Notes: generated from the letters alone by a model not told the origin. 64,000 nucleotides of DNA from Mycobacterium palustre (GCF_002101785.1 NZ_LQPJ01000095.1:1-64000), one strand, 5' to 3'. Positions 27,800-37,674 are shown, counted from the first letter of the stretch. Numbers and translations: made by a program.

Positions 27800-30700
27800 A
27801 TGACGGGGTGGACGGGAAATCCATGGCGGCGCTTCGGGCTGTCCGCGCGCGTCGGCTGGCTGGTGGCAGGCGGCTACGGTGTCGCGGCGGTGCTGGTGGC
27901 CAGCTCGTCGGCGTTCGGGTGGCGGGGCCGGTACGGGGCCCGGCCCGTCGACGAGGCCGTGTTCGCGGTGTGCCTGCTGGTTGCCGCGGGCTGTGCCGGG
28001 TATGCGGCCCGCTTTTCGACCGGGCGCCGCAGGTTCGGCTGGTTGGCGCTGCTGGCGGCCCTTGCGGGCTGGGCGTTCGGTGAGGCCCTCTGGTCGGTGT
28101 ACGAGGTGCGCCCGGACGTCGAACACGCCACCCACCCCGCCGCAGCCGAGGCCGTATTCACCGTGTACCCGGTCGGTGCCATGGCGTCGTTGGTCCTGTT
28201 GTCGCACTTGTCGCGGCACAGCCCGCGGCGGCTCGTGCTGGACGGTCTCATCGTCGCGACCTCGCTGTTCGTCATCTCGTGGGTGTTCGTCCTGGACGAC
28301 CAGCTGCGGCGGGACAGCGGCTCGCGGCTCGCCACGCTGATGGAGATCTTCGCTGACGTCGTGCTCCTGACGACGGGGATCCTGATGCTGTCGCGCGTGC
28401 GTTCCCACGACCTGCCGAGCCGTGGGCTGCTGGCGGGCGGGATCGCGACGATCGCCGCCTCCGACATCGTCATGGTCTTTTTGACCGGGATGGGCAGCTA
28501 TCACCTGGGCGACCTGTCGGATCTCGGGCGGGTGGCGGGGTTCGGCCTGATCGCGCTGGCCGGGCTGTCCAGCGTCCACGAGACCCCTACGGCGTCCCGC
28601 CGGAACGAGATCTTGTCACCGGCGCTGCTGTGGTTGCCGTACCTGCCGCTGCTGGTCGCCGCCGCCGTCGGGTGGTCCCACGCGGTGGGTCTGATGGCGC
28701 ACGGTCCGCTGCTCACGGCGCTGGGCATCCTGGTCGCCGCGGTGCTGGCGCGGCAGTTCATCGTGCTCGTCGAAAACCAAAGCCTGCTTTCCGAGGTCGC
28801 GCGGGAGGCGTTTCGCGACAGCCTGACCGGCCTGGCCAATCGGGCCCAATTCCTGCACCGCCTGGAAGGGGCCATCGCCCGTCAACGCCGCGAAGGTACA
28901 CCCGTCGCCGTGCTGTGCCTGGACCTCGACAACTTCAAATCGGTCAACGACGCCTTGGGCCACCCGGCCGGCGACGAGCTGCTGATCCGGGTCGCCGGAC
29001 GGCTAACCGCCGCGCTGGGCGACATGGGGACCGTGGCGCGCCTGGGCGGTGACGAATTCGCCGTGCTGATCGAGGCCTCGCTGGAAGAATCGCAGGCGGC
29101 GGCGCAGCGGGTTCTCGACGCCTTCGGCTCGGTGATCGTGATCGACGGCGTTCCCATCGCGGTCCGGCCGAGCATCGGCTTCACCGTGGCGACGGCCGAG
29201 TCGAACAGCACCGTCGACCAGCTCCTGCGGCACGCCGACCTGGCGATGTACACCGCCAAACGAGAAGGGGGACAATGCATCCGGGGTTTTATGCCGGATC
29301 ATCCCTTCCCCTATACGTTTTCGCAGATTGCCGAGCCCGCCGTCCGGGCGACCGGGGACAGGCGGGCACCGCGGGCGCCGGAGCTGGTCTCGGGCCGGGG
29401 CTTCGGCAACGAGACGAGGCTGGCTCGAGCGCTCAAGCCCCTGGCCGACGCCGCGACGGCCACGCGAGAGCGAACGCACGACGCTCCCGCCGGCATGCGG
29501 TGGCCGCCGACGCCGATCCGGATTGCCATGGCCGCGTTGGCGATTGGCGTGATGGTCTTCGCCGTGACGAGCGTGCTGAACCCGGCGGCCAGCCACAGCG
29601 TGCTCTTCGCCAAATCGCTGTACTCCGCGCTGAACCTTTTGGCGGCGGCCCTGATAGCCGCTCGCGCCTACCGCGTCAGGGCCGACCGTTGGGCGTGGTC
29701 GCTGATCGCGGCCGGCATGGCGCTGTCGGCGGTGGGCGACGTCGTCTACGCCCTGTGGGTGCGCGAGGGCCAGGTCCCGTCGGCGGCCGACCCGGAGTAC
29801 CTGGCGTTTTATCCGTTCGCCTATGCCGGGTTGCTGCTGCTGATGCGGTCGCGCCTCGAGCGCGTGCCGACGCCGATCCGGCTCGACTCGCTGGTGTGCG
29901 CGCTCGCCACGGCCGCGCTGGCCGCGGCGCTGCGGGCCGGGCCAATGCACGCGGCGGCGGCCCGCGCGCCGGCGACGGTGCTGGTGGGCCTCGTCTACCC
30001 CTGGGGGGATCTGGTGCTGCTGGCCCTGGCCGCCGGCATGCTGCCGATCTTGGGCTGGCGCAACGGGTTCCGGTGGGGCCTGCTGGCCATCGGGTTCATC
30101 GGGTTCGCCGTCGCGGACGCGGTGTACCTCTTCGAGACCGCGGGGGGCACCTACAGGGTGGGCAGCACGCTCGATGCGCTCTGGCCGGCGTCGTCGTTGC
30201 TGGTGACGATGGCGAGCTGGGCGCCCCAGTCGACGACGACTCCGGCACCCCGGCGCGCGCTCGGCTCCTACAGCGTCCCGGTGGCGTGCACCGTCGTGGC
30301 GCTGGGAGTCGCTGTGCTGAGCCACAATTCACGCGTGGCGGCGGCACTGGCGGCGCTCAGCCTGATCGCGGTCGCCGCCCGATTCTCGGTGACCTTCCGC
30401 GACGTCAGCGTCCTGGCCGAAACCCACAAGCAGGCCATGACCGACCAGCTGACCAGGCTGCCCAACCGGCGGTCGCTGGCGACGGCGCTGACCGCGCTGT
30501 CCGGACCCGCCGCGAGCGAACCCACGCCGGTGACCCTCACGTCGTCACGGCGGGCCCTTCTGCTGCTGCACCTCTACGAGTTCCAGGAGTTCAACGACTC
30601 GCTCGGGCGCCACTTCGGCGACGAGCTGCTGTCCCACGTCGCCAGCCGGCTCGCGAACAGCGTGCGCCGGGAGGACCTTTTGACGCGGGTGAGCGACGAC

Positions 30701-31777
30701 GAGTTCGCCATCCTGCTGGCCGAGGGGTCCGACCTGATCGCCGCGCGCGCCCAGGCGGGCCGGCTGCTCGAAGCGCTGAGCGAACCCTTCAGGCTCGATT
30801 CGATGACCGTGCAGGTCGACGCCCGCGTCGCCATCGCGCTGTGTCCCGACCACTGCGACCACCCGCAGGAGCTGCTGAATCGCGCCGAGACGGCGCTCCC
30901 GCACGCCAAATCCGCGATCAGCAAGATCGCGGTCTACGACGCGGCGTACGAGTTGTACCGCGACAACGACCCCAACCTGGTCGAGGAGCTGCGCGCCGCG
31001 CTGCTCGACGAGAACCAGCTGACGGTGCACTACCAGCCCAAGATCAACGCCGGCGACGGCAGCGTCCACAGCGTCGAGGCGCTGCTGCGCTGGCAGCACC
31101 CCAGCCGCGGGTTGCTGCTGCCGGAGGACTTTCTTGCCGCCGCCGAGCGCGCCGGGCTGATGCGCAAGGTGGCCAACCGCACCATCAGCCTCGCGCTGCG
31201 GCAGATCCGGAAGTGGCGCGATGACGGCATGCCGCTGACCGTCGCGGTCAACCTCTCGACGACCAACCTGCTCGACCTCGACCTGGTGAGCACGATCGAG
31301 CGGCTGCTGCGCAGCCACGAGCTGCCGCCCGACGCGCTCATCGTCGAAATCACCGAAAGCGCCCTCGTCGACTCGGCGCGTTCCCGCAACACCGTCGCCG
31401 CGCTGCAGCAGCTGGGCGTCCGCATCTCGCTCGACGACTACGGCACCGGATGGTCGTCGCTGGCCCGGCTGCAGGACGTCTCGGTCGACGAGCTGAAGCT
31501 CGACCGCATCTTCGTGGCGCGGCTGGCGCACGACCCGCGATCGGTCGCCATCGTGCGCTCGACGGTGGCGCTGGCGCACAGCCTCGGCGCCGACCTGGTC
31601 GCCGAGGGCGTCGAAGACGAGGTCACCTTGAGCGCGCTGCGCCGCTACGGCTGCGCCATCACCCAGGGCTTCGTGCACAGCCCGCCGCGGCCCCCCGACG
31701 AGCTGCGAGCCTGGATCGCCGCCCACGCCCCCAGCCCGAATCCGGCCCGATCCGAGCAGGCGGGCGTGACCGACTGA
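27800..31777 (+). CDS. Large membrane protein with two GGDEF domains and an EAL domain
   Basis: A 1325-aa protein built as two similar halves. Half 1 has a multi-helix membrane region (about residues 10-335) and a GGDEF domain (about 340-505) with intact LGGDEF at 416-420 but no RxxD inhibitory site. Half 2 has a second membrane region (about 505-880, containing FYPFAYAGLLLL and LVYPWGD), a degenerate GGDEF domain with SDDEF at 965-969, and an EAL domain (about 1060-1310). The EAL domain has EALLRW (1093-1095), IVEITES, DDYGTGWSSL, LKLDRIF and AEGVED, so it is probably a competent c-di-GMP phosphodiesterase. ATG 27800 follows GGAG by five bases, while GTG 27749 has no ribosome site. The gene is not at this position in M. 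tuberculosis. Confidence 0.86.
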   Translation: MTGWTGNPWRRFGLSARVGWLVAGGYGVAAVLVASSSAFGWRGRYGARPVDEAVFAVCLLVAAGCAGYAARFSTGRRRFGWLALLAALAGWAFGEALWSVYEVRPDVEHATHPAAAEAVFTVYPVGAMASLVLLSHLSRHSPRRLVLDGLIVATSLFVISWVFVLDDQLRRDSGSRLATLMEIFADVVLLTTGILMLSRVRSHDLPSRGLLAGGIATIAASDIVMVFLTGMGSYHLGDLSDLGRVAGFGLIALAGLSSVHETPTASRRNEILSPALLWLPYLPLLVAAAVGWSHAVGLMAHGPLLTALGILVAAVLARQFIVLVENQSLLSEVAREAFRDSLTGLANRAQFLHRLEGAIARQRREGTPVAVLCLDLDNFKSVNDALGHPAGDELLIRVAGRLTAALGDMGTVARLGGDEFAVLIEASLEESQAAAQRVLDAFGSVIVIDGVPIAVRPSIGFTVATAESNSTVDQLLRHADLAMYTAKREGGQCIRGFMPDHPFPYTFSQIAEPAVRATGDRRAPRAPELVSGRGFGNETRLARALKPLADAATATRERTHDAPAGMRWPPTPIRIAMAALAIGVMVFAVTSVLNPAASHSVLFAKSLYSALNLLAAALIAARAYRVRADRWAWSLIAAGMALSAVGDVVYALWVREGQVPSAADPEYLAFYPFAYAGLLLLMRSRLERVPTPIRLDSLVCALATAALAAALRAGPMHAAAARAPATVLVGLVYPWGDLVLLALAAGMLPILGWRNGFRWGLLAIGFIGFAVADAVYLFETAGGTYRVGSTLDALWPASSLLVTMASWAPQSTTTPAPRRALGSYSVPVACTVVALGVAVLSHNSRVAAALAALSLIAVAARFSVTFRDVSVLAETHKQAMTDQLTRLPNRRSLATALTALSGPAASEPTPVTLTSSRRALLLLHLYEFQEFNDSLGRHFGDELLSHVASRLANSVRREDLLTRVSDDEFAILLAEGSDLIAARAQAGRLLEALSEPFRLDSMTVQVDARVAIALCPDHCDHPQELLNRAETALPHAKSAISKIAVYDAAYELYRDNDPNLVEELRAALLDENQLTVHYQPKINAGDGSVHSVEALLRWQHPSRGLLLPEDFLAAAERAGLMRKVANRTISLALRQIRKWRDDGMPLTVAVNLSTTNLLDLDLVSTIERLLRSHELPPDALIVEITESALVDSARSRNTVAALQQLGVRISLDDYGTGWSSLARLQDVSVDELKLDRIFVARLAHDPRSVAIVRSTVALAHSLGADLVAEGVEDEVTLSALRRYGCAITQGFVHSPPRPPDELRAWIAAHAPSPNPARSEQAGVTD

Positions 31778-31884
31778 TGGGTGGCCGTTCCCGCGCGGCC
31801 GAGACGATGAGATCGGCGAGATCATGCGGGCGATCGCCGACGGTGCGATGCGTGGGGTGGCGGCGGTGGCAGCCGTAACGGCGG

Positions 31885-32916
31885 CTAGAACAGCTCCTTG
31901 GCCAGCAGTTCCAGCGTCGCGACCCGGGCCGGCGCGGTCGCCGGGTCGGTGCCGCGGTGCGCCGACGCGACCGGGTGCACCATCACCTCGTCGACGCCGA
32001 ACCGTTCGGCCAGCGCACGCACCTGCTCGGCGGCCTCTTCCGGGGTGCCGAGGACCGCGCGCCGCAGCCCGCTTTCCACGATGTGCTGCTGTTGTTCGGT
32101 CAGTTGGGCGACTGCGGCCTCCTCGACCAGCGGCACCGGCCCGAGTGGCTGCGCGGTGCGCAGCCGGGCCATCATCTGGAGGTTGGGCAGCATCAACGCC
32201 GTTGCCTCGTCGCGGGTTTCGGCCACCACGGTGTTGACGGTCAAAAACGTCACCGGCTCGGGCGTCAGCTTGCTGGGCTTGAAGCGCGAGCGGTACACGG
32301 CCAGCGCCTCCTCGGTGCCCTGCCCCGAGAAGTGGTGCGCGAACACGTACGGCAGCCCCTTGGCCGCGGCCAGGTGCGCCGAATACATCGACGACCCCAG
32401 CAGCCACAGCCGCGGCTCGCTCGCCGCCGCCGGGGTGGCCTTGAGCCGGTAGTCCCCCGACCGCAGCGGCACCACCACGCCGCGCGCGCTCATCAGCGCG
32501 GCCACGTCGTCGAGGTAGTCGGGGAACCGCTCGATGTCCTCGTCGCCGCGGCTGCCGCGCAGGGCGTACGAGGTTACCGGGTCGGAGCCGGGCGCGCGGC
32601 CGATGCCAAGGTCGATGCGGCCCGGGGCGGCCGCCTCCAGCAGTGCGAACTGCTCGGCGACCGCGAGCGGCGCGTGGTTGGGCAGCATGACGCCGCCCGA
32701 GCCGAGCCGCACCTGCGTGGTCTGCGCGGCCAGGTAGGCGATCAATACCGGCGGGCTGGTCGCGCCGACCGACGGCATGTTGTGGTGCTCGGCGACCCAG
32801 TAGCGGGTGAAGCCGAGCCGGTCGGCGGCCTGCGCCAGCCGCACGGTGGCCGCCAGCGCGTCGCCGGTGGTCTGTTCGCTGCGCACCGGAACGAGGTCAA
32901 GGACGGAAAGGCGCAC
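31885..32916 (-). CDS. Luciferase-like (LLM) flavin-dependent oxidoreductase
   Basis: A 343-aa bacterial-luciferase-like TIM-barrel enzyme, probably FMN- or F420-dependent. It starts with LSVLDLVPV and shows YWVAEHHNMPSVGATSPPV, VRLGSGGVMLPNHAPLAVAEQF and GRIDLGIGRAPG, a pattern typical of the MsnO8/YhbW-type LLM group. The C-terminal FGVDEVMVHP motif is also typical. GTG 32916 is the start. It converges on the c-di-GMP protein across 107 bp. Its 5' side is a repeat-bearing gap before the FAD monooxygenase. The substrate is unknown, and I do not recall it at this place in M. tuberculosis. Confidence 0.85.
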   Translation of the reverse strand: MRLSVLDLVPVRSEQTTGDALAATVRLAQAADRLGFTRYWVAEHHNMPSVGATSPPVLIAYLAAQTTQVRLGSGGVMLPNHAPLAVAEQFALLEAAAPGRIDLGIGRAPGSDPVTSYALRGSRGDEDIERFPDYLDDVAALMSARGVVVPLRSGDYRLKATPAAASEPRLWLLGSSMYSAHLAAAKGLPYVFAHHFSGQGTEEALAVYRSRFKPSKLTPEPVTFLTVNTVVAETRDEATALMLPNLQMMARLRTAQPLGPVPLVEEAAVAQLTEQQQHIVESGLRRAVLGTPEEAAEQVRALAERFGVDEVMVHPVASAHRGTDPATAPARVATLELLAKELF

Positions 32917-32966
32917 GCAGTCGTCAACGCCTTTTGCCGGGCGAACGTTCCCGGCGAGTGTGCGCC

Positions 32967-33051
32967 CACGGCTTTCGGTGTGAACGTAGGGCGGGATTTT
33001 CGGCGATTTTCGCGCCCAGGCTTCACACGCAAAGCCCAGGCTTCACACGCA
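32967..33051. repeat. Opposed GTGTGA/TCACAC 20-bp-period repeat, short version
   Basis: CACGGCTTTCGGTGTGA (32967-32983) is identical to 59327-59343 in the larger array near corA. It is followed, in the opposite sense, by two copies of GCCCAGGCTTCACACGCA at 33014-33031 and 33034-33051 (period 20). The element occupies the 143-bp gap between the luciferase-like gene and the FAD monooxygenase gene. Confidence 0.75.
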
Positions 33052-33059
33052 GAGCCGGG

Positions 33060-34178
33060 TCAGTAGTCCTTCAACGTGAGCGAACCCACGATCCGCTCGA
33101 ACACCTCCTGGGGGATCGGCGCGCCGCCCGGGATGTTGTCGACGACCAGCCACTGGTTGCGCTTGACGTAGTCCTGAAACTCGTTCTGGTAGTTGGCAAA
33201 CCCCAGCTCGTAGTCGTCGCCTGCCGCTTTCAGTTCGCCGGCCAGGATGTAGCCGCCCAGCAGCGCGACGCTGGTCCCCTGCCCCGACAACGGCGAGCAG
33301 CAATACCCCGCGTCGCCGACGAGGGCCACCCTGCCCTTGGACCAGCGGTCCATCTTGATCTGCGACATCTCGTCGAAGTAGAAGTCGGGCGCGGTGCGCA
33401 TGTACTGCAGCAGTTGCGGGCGCACCCAACCGTCGTCGGCCATCCGCTTTTCCAATTCGGCGAAGTGGGCCTCGGTGTCGCGCGGGTCGATTCGCAGGTC
33501 GGGGTCCATGAAACCGATCATCGCCCGGGCCTCGGAATTGTTGCGGGCGCTGTAGACGCCGGCCATCGTCGAGTCGCCGTAATGCCAAATCTGCCGGTAG
33601 TCGAGGTCCAGGAAATTCGGCACCGTGAAGATGGCCGCAAAAGTGCCCAGCCTCTCAACGAATTGCTCCTCCGGGCCGAAGACCAACCGGCGCACGTGGG
33701 AGTGCAACCCGTCGGCGCCGATCACCAGGTCGAAGCTGCGCGCGTCCGCGTGCTCGAACGTCACACCGACCGCGGCACCGTCGTCGTCCAGCGCGACGAT
33801 GGTGTCGTCGAAGACGAATTCGCAATTGAGTTTCGTTGAGTCGTAGAGCAATTCGACCAGGTCGTCACGCAGCAGCTCGATATCGGGACCGGCGATAGGG
33901 CCACCCGTCGGGGTCGACTCGGTGTCCTGCGATAGTTCGTTGCCGTCACGGTCCACCACCGACGCACCGCGCATCCGGGTGCGCACGTGGTCGGCGGCGG
34001 CCCGCAGCATCATGCGTTCCAGCACGGTGAGCACGGGACCGCGCACGTCGACGGCCTGACCGCCCGGCCGCAGCCCGGGATGGCGCTCCACCACGATAAC
34101 CGAATAGCCGTGGCGGGCAAACCAATACGCGGCCGTTATACCGGCCACGCTGGCGCCGGAAACCAAAACGTCAGTCAC
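33060..34178 (-). CDS. FAD-dependent aromatic-type monooxygenase (Rv1260-like)
   Basis: A 372-aa single-component flavoprotein of the PheA/UbiH hydroxylase superfamily. It has an N-terminal dinucleotide fold [21 protein letters not shown] with VVERHP at the end of the second strand, the DG motif [15 protein letters not shown], and the FAD ribityl motif [20 protein letters not shown]. Length equals M. tuberculosis Rv1260 (372 aa). GTG 34178 overlaps the udgB stop (GTGA), so it is translated after udgB. The substrate is unknown. Confidence 0.88.
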   Translation of the reverse strand: MTDVLVSGASVAGITAAYWFARHGYSVIVVERHPGLRPGGQAVDVRGPVLTVLERMMLRAAADHVRTRMRGASVVDRDGNELSQDTESTPTGGPIAGPDIELLRDDLVELLYDSTKLNCEFVFDDTIVALDDDGAAVGVTFEHADARSFDLVIGADGLHSHVRRLVFGPEEQFVERLGTFAAIFTVPNFLDLDYRQIWHYGDSTMAGVYSARNNSEARAMIGFMDPDLRIDPRDTEAHFAELEKRMADDGWVRPQLLQYMRTAPDFYFDEMSQIKMDRWSKGRVALVGDAGYCCSPLSGQGTSVALLGGYILAGELKAAGDDYELGFANYQNEFQDYVKRNQWLVVDNIPGGAPIPQEVFERIVGSLTLKDY

Positions 34179-35026
34179 TTGATCCCTGCCAGCTTCTTCG
34201 CGTCAGCGAAGGTCTCGTCGAGCATTGTCGGTGTCAACCTACCGGTGAACATATTTTGCTGGCTCGGGTGGTAGCAGCCCAGCAGACGGATACCGGACCC
34301 GACGTCAGCCAATGCGCCGTGGCCGAACCGCGGCTTGCCCTTGGACACCCCCGCCATGCGCAGCGCGATCTGCCAGGCGAAGCCGCCGAGCGCGACGATC
34401 ACGCGGACATGGCCCGAAACCAGCCGCCACTCGGCCTCCAGCCAGGGCCAGCAGGTGTCGCGCTCCGAGGGAGTCGGCGCGTTGGCCGGAGGAGCACACC
34501 GCACCGGCGCAGCGATCCGAACACCGTTGGCGGCCAGCCCATCCGCGGCGTCGACGGCGGTCGGCTGGTTCACGAGTCCGGCCCGGTGCAGCGCCGCGTA
34601 CAGCTGGTCGCCGGAGCGGTCGCCGGTGAACATCCGGCCGGTCCGGTTGGCGCCGTGGGCGGCGGGGGCCAGCCCGACGATCAGCAGCCAGGGCCGCTGC
34701 GCTCCCCAGCCCGGCACCGGGCGCCCCCAGTACGGCTGGTCGGCGAAGGCCCGGCGCTTGAGGACGGCGACCTCCTCGCGCCAGGTGACCAGCCGCGGGC
34801 AGGCCCGGCACACGCTGATGACCGCGTCCAGCTCGGGGATCGATTCCACTTGGGCGCTCAGGGAGACCACCTCCGCGGCATTTTCGGCGACCGGCGTGCG
34901 CGGTGTCGCCGGATCGCCCGGCCAGCCGGTGCCGGGAACAACCGGAGAACCGAACTCCTGGCCGGTGCGTGGGTGAGCGAGCACCTGAACATCGTGCACG
35001 AGGACCGAAAATCGGTCGCTTGCCAC
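34175..35026 (-). CDS. udgB: Uracil-DNA glycosylase UdgB (family 5, iron-sulfur)
   Basis: A 283-aa 4Fe-4S uracil-DNA glycosylase that removes uracil and some other damaged bases from DNA. It shows the cluster-binding [11 protein letters not shown] pair, a further Cys pair ([21 protein letters not shown]), the catalytic-pocket motif [22 protein letters not shown] and the C-terminal GCYHPSQQN leucine-loop motif. These define family 5 (UdgB). GTG 35026 is used as the start; the first about 25 residues are poorly conserved and the true start may be internal. It is divergent from tap with 34 bp between. Confidence 0.9.
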   Translation of the reverse strand: MASDRFSVLVHDVQVLAHPRTGQEFGSPVVPGTGWPGDPATPRTPVAENAAEVVSLSAQVESIPELDAVISVCRACPRLVTWREEVAVLKRRAFADQPYWGRPVPGWGAQRPWLLIVGLAPAAHGANRTGRMFTGDRSGDQLYAALHRAGLVNQPTAVDAADGLAANGVRIAAPVRCAPPANAPTPSERDTCWPWLEAEWRLVSGHVRVIVALGGFAWQIALRMAGVSKGKPRFGHGALADVGSGIRLLGCYHPSQQNMFTGRLTPTMLDETFADAKKLAGIK

Positions 35027-35045
35027 ACCGCATTGGCGCTACATT
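35007..35045 (+). promoter_or_regulatory. Putative tap promoter with WhiB7-like AT-rich element
   Basis: An A/T-rich GAAAAT (35007-35012) precedes CGCTTG (35018-35022 region) and, 17 bases on, TACATT (35040-35045), a TANNNT -10. In M. tuberculosis tap belongs to the WhiB7 regulon, whose promoters carry an AT-rich patch just upstream of -35. The match is weak and the site lies inside the udgB 5' end. Confidence 0.3.
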
Positions 35046-35060
35046 CAGCCGCGATATCCC

Positions 35061-36302
35061 ATGAAAAGCAGCGGCCCCGCCTTCCTGATCCTCTTCGCCG
35101 CGCTGATGGCGACGGCCGGGACCGGCATCTCGATCGTCGCGTTCCCGTGGCTGGCGTTGCAGCACCACGACAGCGCGCGCGACGCGTCGGTGGTGGCCGC
35201 CGCCATGACGGTGCCGCTGGTGCTGTCCACGCTGGTCGCCGGGGCGGCGGTCGACTTTTTCGGGCGCCGCCGCGTGTCGCTGGTCGCCGACGCGCTGTCC
35301 GGCGCGGCGGTGATCGCGGTCCCCGCGATCGCGGGGATTGCCGGTGCGGGCGCCCTCAACGTCGCCGTCCTGGCCGTCCTCGCCTTCTTCTCGGCCGCCT
35401 TCGACCCGGCCGGGACGACGGCGCGGCAGTCGATGTTGCCCGAGGCCGCGGCCCGGGCGGGGTGGTCGCTGGATCGCACCAACAGCACCTACGAGGCGAT
35501 CCTGAACCTGGGGTTCATCGTGGGCCCGGGCGTCGGCGGCCTGATGATCGCCACCGTCGGCGGGATCAACACGATGTGGATCACCGCGGGAGCATTCGCG
35601 TTGTCGCTGTTGACCATTGGGGCGCTGCGGCTGCAGGGCGCCGGCCCGCCGCTGGCCGCGGCTCGCCCCGACGGGCTGGTGTCCGGCGTCGTGGAGGGGA
35701 TGCGGTTCGTCTGGAGCCTGCGGGTGTTGCGCACGCTGGGGCTCATCGACCTGGCCGTCACCGCCCTGTACCTGCCGATGGAAAGCGTGCTGTTCCCCAA
35801 GTACTTCTCCGACCGCCACCAGCCGGCGCAGCTGGGCTGGGCGCTGATGGCGCTGGCGGGCGGCGGCGTGGCGGGCGCTTTCGGGTATGCCGCGCTGGCC
35901 AGATACACGCGGCGGCGACCGGCCCTGTTGACGGCCATCCTCACCTTCGGCGCCGCGGCGATCGGCATCGCGGCCCTGCCGCCGCTGCCGGTGATCCTGG
36001 TGTTGTGCGGGGTGATCGGGGTGGTCTACGGGCCGATCCAGCCGATCTACAACTACGTCATGCAGACCCGCGCGCCGCACCGCCTGCGCGGCCGGGTGGT
36101 CGGCGTGATGACGGGCCTGACCTACGCCGCGGGCCCGCTTGGCCTGCTGGTGGCCGGCCCGCTGACCGACGCCGCCGGGCTGAAGGTCACCTTTTTGGCG
36201 CTGGGGGTGCCGATCGCGCTGATCGGGCTCGTTGCCACCCGCCTGCCCTCGCTGTGCGAGCTGGACCGCGCGCCGGAGCTCGTCACCGAACCCGGACCGT
36301 AG
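35061..36302 (+). CDS. tap: MFS multidrug efflux protein Tap
   Basis: A 413-aa major facilitator with 12 hydrophobic segments, related to M. tuberculosis Rv1258c (tetracycline/aminoglycoside export, WhiB7-controlled). The motif DFFGRRRVSLVAD between helices 2 and 3 is the MFS motif A, and AFDPAGTTARQSMLPE is characteristic of the MFS_3 subgroup. The ATG at 35061 starts directly at the first membrane helix, with little leader after the candidate promoter. It ends 10 bp before the FAD-linked oxidase gene, so both may be co-transcribed. Confidence 0.9.
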   Translation: MKSSGPAFLILFAALMATAGTGISIVAFPWLALQHHDSARDASVVAAAMTVPLVLSTLVAGAAVDFFGRRRVSLVADALSGAAVIAVPAIAGIAGAGALNVAVLAVLAFFSAAFDPAGTTARQSMLPEAAARAGWSLDRTNSTYEAILNLGFIVGPGVGGLMIATVGGINTMWITAGAFALSLLTIGALRLQGAGPPLAAARPDGLVSGVVEGMRFVWSLRVLRTLGLIDLAVTALYLPMESVLFPKYFSDRHQPAQLGWALMALAGGGVAGAFGYAALARYTRRRPALLTAILTFGAAAIGIAALPPLPVILVLCGVIGVVYGPIQPIYNYVMQTRAPHRLRGRVVGVMTGLTYAAGPLGLLVAGPLTDAAGLKVTFLALGVPIALIGLVATRLPSLCELDRAPELVTEPGP

Positions 36303-36312
36303 GATCAACGGC

Positions 36313-37674
36313 GTGGATGCGTTGGCCGAGCTGGTCGCCAAGCTGCCCGACGGCATGGTGGTCACCGACCCCGCCATCGTCGAGGGTTACCGGCAGGACC
36401 GCGCCTTCGACCCGTCGGCGGGCAAGCCGCTGGCCGTGGTCCGGCCGCGGCGCACCGAGGAGGTGCAGGCCGTGCTGCGGTGGGCCTCGGCCCATCGGGT
36501 GCCGGTGGTGACCCGCGGCGCCGGCAGTGGCCTGTCCGGCGGCGCGACCGCGTTGGACGGCGGCATCGTGCTGTCGACGGAAAAGATGCGCGACATTTCC
36601 GTCGACCCCGTCACCCGCACCGCGGTGTGCCAGCCGGGCCTGTTCAACGCGGAGGTGAAGAAGGCCGTCGCCGAGCACGGCCTGTGGTATCCACCCGACC
36701 CGTCGTCGTTCGAGATCTGCAGCATCGGGGGCAACATCGCCACCAACGCCGGCGGGTTGTGTTGCGTGAAATACGGCGTCACCACCGACTACGTGCTGGG
36801 CGTGCAGGTGGTGCTGGCCGACGGCACCGCGGTGCGGTTGGGCGGCCCGCGCCTCAAGGACGTCGCGGGGCTTTCGCTGACCAAGCTTTTCGTCGGCAGC
36901 GAGGGCACGCTGGGCGTCATCACGGAGGTGACGCTGCGGCTGCTGCCGGCGCAGAACTCGTCGAGCGTGGTGGTGGCCACCTTCGACTCGGTGTCCGCGG
37001 CCGTCGACGCGGTGCTGGGAGTCGTTGCGCGGCTGCGGCCCTCGATGCTGGAGTTCATGGATTCGGTGGCGATCAACGCCGTCGAGGACACCCTGCGCAT
37101 GGACCTCGACCGCGGGGCGGCCGCGATGCTGGTGGCCGGCTCCGACGAACGCGGCCGGGCCGGCAGCCAGGACGCCGCGGTGATCGCGGAGGTGTTCGCG
37201 GAAACCGGTGCGACGGAAGTGTTTTCGACCGACGACCCCGACGAGGGCGAGGCCTTCGTCGCGGCCCGGCGGTTCTGCATCCCGGCGGTGGAGGCCAAGG
37301 GGTCGCTGCTGCTCGAGGACGTCGGGGTGCCGCTGCCCAAGCTGGGCGAGCTGGTGACGGGGATCGAGCGCATCGCTGACGAGCGCGACCTGATGATCTC
37401 GGTCATCGCGCACGCCGGCGACGGCAACACCCACCCGCTGATCGTCTACGACCCCGCCGACGCCGCGATGACCGAGCGGGCGCACCTGGCGTTCGGCGAG
37501 ATCATGGACCTGGCCGTCGGCCTGGGCGGCACCATCACCGGCGAGCACGGCGTCGGCCGGCTCAAGCGGCCCTGGCTCGACGGGTATTTGGGCCCCGAGG
37601 CGATGGAGCTGAACCGGCGCATCAAGCAGGCGCTGGACCCGCTGGGCATCCTGAACCCGGGCGCGGCGATCTAA
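36313..37674 (+). CDS. FAD-linked oxidase, glycolate/D-lactate dehydrogenase type (Rv1257c-like)
   Basis: A 453-aa flavoprotein of the vanillyl-alcohol oxidase/GlcD family. The FAD-binding PCMH domain includes VVTRGAGSGLSGGAT and GSEGTLGVITEV. The C-terminal FAD-oxidase domain contains the metal/substrate histidine motif VIAHAGDGNTHPL and GEHGVGRLK. It likely oxidises a 2-hydroxy acid such as glycolate or lactate; which one cannot be decided here. GTG 36313 gives the same N-terminus as M. tuberculosis. An in-frame extension starting inside tap was rejected. Confidence 0.88.
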   Translation: MDALAELVAKLPDGMVVTDPAIVEGYRQDRAFDPSAGKPLAVVRPRRTEEVQAVLRWASAHRVPVVTRGAGSGLSGGATALDGGIVLSTEKMRDISVDPVTRTAVCQPGLFNAEVKKAVAEHGLWYPPDPSSFEICSIGGNIATNAGGLCCVKYGVTTDYVLGVQVVLADGTAVRLGGPRLKDVAGLSLTKLFVGSEGTLGVITEVTLRLLPAQNSSSVVVATFDSVSAAVDAVLGVVARLRPSMLEFMDSVAINAVEDTLRMDLDRGAAAMLVAGSDERGRAGSQDAAVIAEVFAETGATEVFSTDDPDEGEAFVAARRFCIPAVEAKGSLLLEDVGVPLPKLGELVTGIERIADERDLMISVIAHAGDGNTHPLIVYDPADAAMTERAHLAFGEIMDLAVGLGGTITGEHGVGRLKRPWLDGYLGPEAMELNRRIKQALDPLGILNPGAAI

